A stretch of DNA of 27,532 nt from Lingula anatina (Eukaryota; Brachiopoda; Lingulata; Lingulida; Lingulidae), in assembly GCF_001039355.2 (NCBI RefSeq), contig NW_019775547.1, forward strand, positions 356,295 to 383,826, written 5' to 3'. The position numbers and the translations under genes are program-made. Below, one piece after another: positions 20,553-27,532 of the stretch (position 1 is its first letter; each line of letters starts with the position of its first letter). The notes below the pieces were generated by a model that was not told the origin of the DNA, did no database searches, and saw only the letters and a list, made by a program, of their open reading frames with translations.

Positions 20553-21825
20553 CTCTTAATGGGGAAGTGCACAACGCACACATTTTGGTGTGAAGACTTT
20601 CACACAGGGTCGTCTTGAACTGTGGACGAGGGCAGGTGACCTACAACACATTGTAGACCGACTTGTTTTTGATTTGTGTATTATTGACATGCCACTTCCA
20701 CTATAAGACATTGATGTATGGACTTAACTATGTCATCCAAGTATGGAAGTGGGTTTGTACAATTCATTCATGGTAAGCTGTACAGAACTGGATAAGCAGT
20801 TGTATATTAAAGAGATTTATCAGGCTTATATAGGGATTTCAACGGGAACTATTGTTAATGTTTATTTATTGTAAACATCATTTGCGCCAATATAAAGGAT
20901 CTCGGAATCCTTTTTTTGAGTATCACAAGCTCGAATGCCTATGGCACTACTGTTATTGCATGTAGTAATGCAGGACATTGTGAATTTGAGATAAGGGTGC
21001 TTTCTCAAATCTTATCATTTTATTTTCTTTTTTTTCTACGAGGTAGATACTCCATTAATATCGTATATGACCTTATGATCCAACTGCTGTACAGCTAAAT
21101 TGTCAATATACAAAGGTCTTAAATAGTTGATAGTGTGACAAATTTATTGTATCAGTCTTATTTGTTTGTTATAAATTGCAAAAGAAAAAAATATTAAAAT
21201 AAAAAGATGTACCCCTTAACAATTTTTGTTGGATGTTTGATTTTTGGATCATTTGACTTGACGGTAATGCATTTTTGTGAAGGGCAATTCTCAAAACAGC
21301 AACCTTACCCTACTGAGAAAAATTTATACAACTGCTGAAATACAATTAAATCAATTCGTACATATAAGTGGAAAAGCACAATGAATAAAGTTTTATGTTT
21401 AGGCCATGTATTTAAGTCAAATGCTTTCTCTAATGTAAAGTGAAGGGAAAGAAATTGTAATTGAACTAACTGTTAAACATCAAAAGATAAAAATGTCTTA
21501 AATGACCAACAATGTAATCCTTAAAATGTTAACACTAAGTGTTGACTGTAATACAAGTTCAATATAAACAAGAATAAGCAATGCTATGTACAAAACTCGA
21601 CTGAAAAACTTCAAAAGTGTAAATACGTAGCTTATACAACAAATAATCTATTTTAACAAATTGGTGATTCAGTTTTCTTTATCAATATCAAAGAACTGTA
21701 GGTTCTTGTCTTGAATATGGCTTTCATAATGTGTAAAGTATGTTTAATGTCAACCAAAGGAGTGTCCTCAACGCTTAATAGAAATGTCCCTTCAGAAGAA
21801 AGTTTGAAATTCAAGTGGCTTCATT
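20553..21825. other. Convergent 3' UTRs of the SERBP1-like and SLC4A11-like genes
   Basis: AT-rich UTR sequence. AATAAA at 21198 and 21384 could end the plus-strand transcript, and TTTATT at 21143 (AATAAA in sense) the minus-strand one, so the two UTRs may overlap. No coding exon was seen. Confidence 0.45.
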
Positions 21826-24800
21826 TCACTGAAGGCAAAGAGTACGAGCATCTAGTAAATCCAAATGCTTCTTCTCAAAGAATTTTGGTGCAATTTTATG
21901 CCTGTAATAAAAAAAGGTCAATATATGTTAAAAATAGTTCTGTTTATTGCATCTTCTTAAATAAAAGTATAATTGGATAATACTTACCAAAGCCAATGAC
22001 ATCTAAAATTCTTGGCAATGTGTTTATTTGAAACACTTTTGTAAAGAAATTTATAAAATGTACAAGAAAATGCTTTTTGTACCTTATGGGAATCAGAAGC
22101 ACAAGGATTGCTGGAAATGCTGGCTTCATTAATTTGTGAGGGGCAAATCCAAATGTACACAAAACAATCAGCTGTATTAGTTGAGCCAAGGTGAATAAAA
22201 ACACTGTTTTGAGTGGTATATTTCTTATATAATGATTGGGATGATAAGCAGCCTGAAATAACAAAAACACTAATAAGTAGAGGATCAGAGAGGCAATACC
22301 ACCTCCGGATATAGTACCACCAGCTGGAGTAACCGCATTCGTATGGACCCCCCCCCCAAAAAAAAAAAAGGTACACCGCCACCAGTCTTGTGCTTGACAA
22401 GCTCTATAAAATGCAATCAACAAGTTCTGGAAATATGCAATATATATATATATATATATATATAAAACTTAAAAATGGTACAATCAAGCAGATTTTCTAA
22501 TTGACCTGCATTTTCCTAACATTGATCACTCCTGTGATTCTCTAGACAATAGGCCTATTGATTTTCCTTGAAATGTGTTGTCAGTGTTGCATATGTGCTG
22601 ACAAAAGAGAAAACCTAGGGGCAACACCGGGCACATCTCTGCTAGTTTTGAAGATTATGAGGGGCAAGAAAATATGCAAAGCTCAGTTTATGGTGAAAAA
22701 GTAGGTCAAAGGTGAATTTCAATATCACAGTATTTGAATTTCTATTCAAGTTCAATAGTAACCATGGGCATTTCTTTGCCAATTTGGAGATTTAAAGGCC
22801 AGAAAACATGCAAAAAGCAGTTCATCATAAAAAGTAGGTCAATTTCAAGGTCACAGTTAGATTGCCAATGTATGACTTCCTATTCAAGTTAAACAGCAAC
22901 TTTGGGTGTATCTCTACCGATTTTTGAGATATAAGGGAAAGAAAATTTGCAAAGATCAGTTCATGCTGAAAATTAGGTCAAAGGTTAATTTCAGGGTCAC
23001 AGTTAGATTGCCAGTATATGACTTCCTATTCGTGTTCAATACTAACTATGGGAGTATCTTTGCCAGTTTTTGAGATATAAAGATCAGAAAATATGCAAAG
23101 TGCAGTTTATCATGAAAAGTAGGTCAACGGTCAATTTCAAGGTCACAGATTACCAGTATATGATTTCCTATTTAACTTCAATGGTAACTATGGACCTATG
23201 TCTGCCAGTTATGGAAATAAAAGGGAAGGAAAATTTGCAAAGTTCAGTTCATGGTGAAAAGTAGGTCAAAGGTCAATTTTAAGGTCACATTTAGATTGCC
23301 AGTATATGACTTCCTATTCAACTTCAATAGTAACTATTGTGAAAAGTTCAAGATTGCCAGTATATGACTTCCTATTCAACTTCAATAGTAACTATGGACC
23401 TATCTCTGCCAGTTTTGGAGATATAATGGACTAAATGTTATAATTTCGGAGTTACCTTAATGTGCCATAAATTTCCTACAGAAAAAAAGAAAAGGTCATT
23501 TTGGTCAAAATTCTTGAAATGGGAGGTGCTCTGAAGTTCCAGAAGTTCAAATTTCATGAAATAATGTCATTTTTGACCACAAGTTGTCTGCTTTGCCAAG
23601 CCTTATGTTTTATTTTTCCAGAGTTCAAAATTTATTATCCATTACCGTACTGCACATTTTGCTTTCACCACCAATATGTACTTTTTGATACAGCGTAACT
23701 CGAAAACCGTATGGAATACAAAAAAACGGAGACCACCTCCAGTGTTGGGCTTTAAATGCTCTACAAAATGCAAAAAAGAATGGGTCTCTAGCATTAACGT
23801 TTCCCGAATTAGAGACAGTTTTCAGTTTCGGTATCTTATGGCTGCTACACCTGTGAAAATGCACCGATTGACCCCAAATTTACAGAGATGATAGATGACA
23901 CCAAGGGTAACACTTTCCATAAATATTACTGGTTAAGTCAGTGTGGTATCTGAATAACAGCGCAAATAAATTTTTTTGCGTAAAAAAATTCATTTTTTTG
24001 AAAATTTTGGCCCGTTTGACCTTGAAATAAAGGTCAAAGGTCAAATCCAAGGGCATATTTGAAATCTACACATATGACTTTTGGAGCCGCCTGTAGAAAT
24101 TTTTCCCATACTTCCTCCCGTAGGGTAGATAATTAGCTTTTAATTTTGCCATTTTTGGACAAGGGTGCATTACAATGAGTGCCACACCTAGACCCCAATA
24201 CTGACAAAGCCCAAATTTTACGTGGAACGAGTTGAGATTAAAGGTGACCTAAATCCAAGAGATGAGTATGGAGGCCCTTACCGTCTAGGAGGAGAAGCGG
24301 TAACGATAACATGGGACTAAAACCATGTGTACCGCCAGTGCTAACGCTGGTGGTACAATAAAATGCAGTTTTCATATTATCTTTACCCCCCCCCCCCCCC
24401 CACTCTCGGCAATTGGAAAAGTTGGACTCCCTGTAAATTTTTAAGAAGTTACAGATGGTTATTTTAGAAGGCCTGACACTCAATCCTGGGAAAACCCCTG
24501 CATGCAACAAACGTTGCCAAACGTTGCTTAATTATTTAAATATGTCGCGTCAAGTTTATGATGCAAGGTTGCAATTAGGCTTATCTTGATCCCTCTCCTC
24601 TATCAGGAGGTATGTTTCTTACCGAAAAGATAATTCTAAACATATTTTCGGGTACAGCTGTAAGTTAAATATAACTTAATCAAGATGCACTAATAAATAG
24701 ATTATTATTTACCACCAGAAAATGACTTAGGAAGTAGTAATAAATATCCCACAATATAGGAGGGTCAAAGATAACAGCCGCTAAGGATAAAAGCCCAAAG

Positions 24801-25831
24801 GCCGGATTTTTTGAAAATTTCATCATACCCAGGAGTCGGGGAGAGGTAATTTTGAAAAATTAGTCGGATTTACACAATTAAAAATATTAATTAATTTTTA
24901 AGCGACGAAATTTTCAAGACTTTACAGGAGTCAATGCAGCTGACGATGCCAAGAAAAAACTTTCAAGCACATAAGGAGGATAAGAAGAAGGGATACAACA
25001 CAAAACTTGCACGAATAAAAGTGGGGTTATAATAGAGAGGGCAATGGCATGTCAACAGAGGTAAATAATACGTTTAACATTCAGAGACCTTGCACTTAGA
25101 CAATGTCGAATGATGCAATTGCCACACTAGAAGCTCTGATAGTATTAGTAGTAAAAGGTGTGCGTGCAGTGAATAAATTGTGCGTGTGCAAACTGTTTTC
25201 GAAGATAGCAGAGCGAATAAACTGAATACAAAGAACGGACAAAAAAAGAAGTTGAAATTACGTTTTGACACATAATATACATGGTGATGATTATTTAAGA
25301 AAAACAATTTTAGACATCATTCTTATATCATCTCAACAACTATGATAGCACCCTCCCTCAGTTCGTATGCTTGTCCCTTTAAGTGGCTTAAATGTTTGTC
25401 ACGCCTACTAAAGCTGTTAGGGGATAATTAACTACCGGAGGCCGAGCGTGCACAAAGTTAATGAACCTCTAGCTGATTCCGTAGGCGTGACAGACATTTA
25501 AGCCCCTTAAGCTAATAGAAATTTAGCGTGAATCCCCATGGAGTTAGTTCGATTCTGTTAGATCGATTTAGGCATGGGAACCCAGTCTTATACTGCAAGA
25601 AGGAAAGACTAGTGTGGACTGACATCAGAGCATACCACATCAGTGAATAACAACATCATCCTTTCAAACAGCTGATTTCCAAACAATCCAATAATGGCCA
25701 AATACAACAGGAGGCCATCCAGCACAGGAGTTGGGATGTAACCCAGTGGGTATGGGACCATGAGTAAGGACAGTCCTATCAGGATGTGACTCAATACTCC
25801 ATCCAGCCTGGTTTCTCTCACTCTAATAATG
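21826..25831 (-). CDS. SLC4A11: SLC4A11-like membrane transporter, last three exons
   Basis: Coding exons on the minus strand are 25831-25636, 22252-22083 and 21901-21826, ending in TGA; phases agree. The gene runs off the right edge. SLC4A11 is a plasma-membrane H+/OH-/borate-type transporter of the bicarbonate-transporter superfamily. The 25.6-kb exon reads RVRETRLDGVLSHILIGLSL, then GNQLFERMMLLF, against KVRETRL...GNQLVQRVALLL in human SLC4A11. The next reads YHPNHYIRNIPLK, then a membrane helix and ILVLLIPIR (human YPPTHYIRRVP...IPIR). The last reads HKIAPKFFEKKHLDLLDA (human YILLPRIIEAKYLDVMDA). The PxHYIRRVP and ending patterns favour SLC4A11 over the AE and NBC branches. The 3.4-kb intron between the first two exons holds the right repeat arm, whose edge is 25 bp from the exon at 22252. 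Confidence 0.9.
22278..24192 (-). repeat. Long inverted-repeat arm, right
   Basis: Reverse-complement partner of 16660-18462. Its satellite (about 22700-23420) has the same ~145-bp spacing (TGACTTCCTATTC near 22873, 23019, 23306 and 23368, and TGATTTCCTATTT near 23160) but is more diverged. Only some units keep AGGTCAAAGGTCA (23265 exact; 22703, 22975 and 23122 with changes). Related TGGTGGTACAAT sequence recurs outside the arm near 24350. Confidence 0.85.
24193..25371. other. SLC4A11-like intron, repeat-derived
   Basis: A hairpin-forming stretch at about 24328-24356 (TACCGCCAGTGC paired with GCTGGTGGTA) and a run of 16-17 C near 24387 are visible. The rest is AT-rich with no exon seen. Confidence 0.4.
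25372..25584. mobile_element. Foldback MITE, copy 2 (SLC4A11-like intron)
   Basis: Strong internal inverted repeat: GTGGCTTAAATGTTTGTCAC with GCCTAC on the left (25384-25409) pairs with GTAGGCGTGACAGACATTTA on the right. The right end GATTTAGGCATGGGAACCC resembles the TIR of the copy at 15150. It ends about 50 bp from the coding exon that starts at 25636. Confidence 0.65.
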
Positions 25832-25984
25832 CTGTGAAAAAAAAGGAAATCAAAGTATAATTTTGTATTTTTTACCAGTAAAAATATCCTGCTGTAAAAG
25901 AGGAAGAAATGCATCTTCCTTCATACATATTTATTATCATTAGTCAAAACAATCACTAAATTCTTTTTTATTTTTCAGAGCTAA

Positions 25985-27532
25985 AACTATAAAGCAAACA
26001 AGGCAGCAAAGCTGTCAAATGTACAGACAAAAAACAGAAAAAAAAGATGCAAAATAGGTCATTATGTCAATTTTGATGCAATAATAAATGCTTATAATAG
26101 CACAGTCAACACTGATTTTTAATCATGCACAACAGGTAACATGGTCAATAACAGGAGCAGATTCAGAGATATTTTCTGACAGTATTCCAAAGTATCTTTG
26201 TTGATCCATCCTCCATTTTGATAGTCTTCCAACAGAAACCCGTTAATATAAACTGTAAAATCTGACTGTCTTCCAGGAGACCCAGAAGATGGTCTTAATC
26301 CACCCTTTCAATAAGATTACAATGTCAGGACCATGAGAGTTAAAATTCACATGATGAAAGTCCCTATATATGAAAAATGATGACAGTGCATAAAATAATA
26401 TTACATCGTGTTTAAAGACATAAATACCAATACAGCTGCTTATGTGGAAATACTGAAAATGTGCACAGCCTCAGGTGGATGGGAGTTAAAAATCACATCT
26501 TAAAAATGCCAGTGTTGGAGAAAAAATTAAATAGAAACAACAAAAATATAATTCTAATGAAGCTGTTATTCACTGCTTCCTTATTATGGACACTATGTTA
26601 TCTAGCAGAGAGCTTAACAGGGAAATATCAACAAGTGTGCTTTATGAAATTTCAATTAATGGCTACTTAATTAGGTAAATGAGTTTATAGCACTGAAATT
26701 AGCCTTGTGAATACCCAAGGGGAATTAACAGACTGACCACACAAATTTGTCTATCAAAGGTCTTCAGGCCCATAAGTCACACCTTAAGAAAAGCAGAAAA
26801 CAATAATGCACAAAAACAGGAGACTGCCCAATTCTGATGCAATAATACATTATGTTTAACTGCACAGTCAACATAAAATTTTAATTATGCACAACAGGTA
26901 ACGCTGATGAAAGTAAAAGCATAAGGCTCCAGGCCCATCAGAGTTCAAGTTTTCAATTAGAAAGTGCCAGAATGAGAAAAATGAAAATTTCACAAAAAAT
27001 GCATAAATTTAATAAAAATGATGACCCAATTGACCTGGCTTTCTAATTTGAACTGCATGCCAATCCTAAAAATCGTACTTATAAGTTAAATATAATAATA
27101 AGTAACACAGTTTTCTTTTCATAATGTTTGCAGTAGCAGTGCAAAAAGATTATTGTCAATTTTGATGTAACATTACATAATAAATTATAGAATAATTATC
27201 ACCAATTTTTGATTATTGACTATAAATAGCATGGACATGTAGAAAATTTGATTACCATTAGGCTTCATGTCCATGGGAGCTCTGAGTCCCACAATGAATA
27301 TGCCAAAAAGATAATGAATATTTCACTAAGTGTATAACTTCCAGAAAAAGAAGCCAATTAGACTGCTTTTCCAACTCGGGCTGCATTTTAGTCCTGTGTT
27401 TCTTTTTTGAAAGTTTGACAGTAATAAGTAACACCGTTTTCCCATAATGGTCATCATGGCAGCAGCACCAAATATTGTGTTTTCTTCTATTTTGATGCAA
27501 CATTACATAATGCTTAACAGCATAATGACCAT
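25985..27532 (+). repeat. ~330-bp degenerate tandem repeat (repeat X)
   Basis: A core like TTTTGATGCAA(T/C)A(T)TACATAATG recurs near 26075, 26832, 27157 and 27490, with a weak copy near 26390. Associated motifs such as CACAACAGGTAAC (26129 and 26889) and GAGTTAAAA(T)TCACAT (26336, 26483) recur with them. Spacings of roughly 315-335 bp (one larger) suggest about four to five units, one split by a MITE. No SLC4A11-like upstream exon was recognised here. Confidence 0.6.
26152..26308. mobile_element. hAT-like MITE, diverged copy
   Basis: Matches 3180-3316 along its length, including CAGAGATATTTTCTGACAGT, CTTTGTTGATCCATCC and AATCCACCC at the right end. An extra ~20 bp (around CCCGTTAATATAAACTG) is present. 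It is inserted in repeat X. Confidence 0.65.

Noticed and set aside
20141-20583. 129- and 146-codon frames antisense to the SERBP1-like RGG exon
   Set aside because: Pro- and His-rich translations arise from the reverse of Gly/Arg codons; no independent support.
21944-22252. Extension of the SLC4A11-like exon to a GTAAGT donor at 21987
   Set aside because: The frame stays open, but splicing at 22083 to the exon starting 21901 restores the conserved IPIR-HKIAPKFFEKKHLDLLDA ending, which fits the family far better.
27258-27503. 81-codon minus-strand frame
   Set aside because: Lies in the ~330-bp tandem repeat and resembles none of the expected SLC4A11 upstream exon sequence.

Overview
The window is nuclear DNA from an intron-rich, AT-rich invertebrate animal. 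Every confident gene is split by GT-AG introns and matches an animal protein family. The AANAT-type enzyme is of the short non-vertebrate kind found in lancelets and many marine invertebrates, and dispersed repeats, microsatellites and miniature transposons fill the introns. The phylum cannot be fixed from the sequence alone; a lophotrochozoan, hemichordate or cephalochordate would all fit. Four isolated N bases (2579, 9011, 16624, 18262) mark it as a draft assembly.

Layout, left to right. (1) 36-5205, + strand: 3' part of a gene for an eIF4G-like MIF4G-domain protein with a long acidic, unrecognised C-terminus. Its introns hold a LINE relic, a palindromic hexamer-repeat element and a hAT-like MITE. 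(2) 6100-6549, - strand: a single-exon coiled-coil protein with two TQT motifs of the kind bound by dynein light chain LC8. (3) 6550-9450: no recognisable gene, but a TIR element (8608-8820) and a near-identical tandem duplication around an N. (4) 9453-12987, - strand: a complete six-exon AANAT-like arylalkylamine N-acetyltransferase, head to head with (5) 13270-15803, + strand: a complete six-exon EEF1E1 (AIMP3/p18). The start codons are 282 bp apart. (6) 16660-18462 and 22278-24192: two copies of a ~1.8-1.9 kb repeat in opposite orientation. Each holds a ~145-bp satellite array whose units carry the DR1 nuclear-receptor motif TGACCTTTGACCT. (7) Between these arms lie the 3' exons of a SERBP1/HABP4-type RNA-binding protein (19312-20552, +) and, convergent to it, the last two exons of an SLC4A11-like transporter (-). 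(8) A further SLC4A11-like exon lies at 25636-25831, and that gene continues past the right edge through a ~330-bp tandem repeat.

Functional theme: three of the genes (MIF4G protein, EEF1E1, SERBP1) belong to translation or mRNA-binding families, but nothing shows that they act as a unit; the region reads as ordinary gene neighbours. The unusual parts are the inverted repeat that encloses the 3' ends of two convergent genes, the DR1-bearing satellite, the apparent absence of SERBP1 5' exons, and a duplicated splice donor in the MIF4G gene. Exon coordinates were placed by hand from splice consensus, reading-frame phase and protein-family similarity; no alignment software was used.
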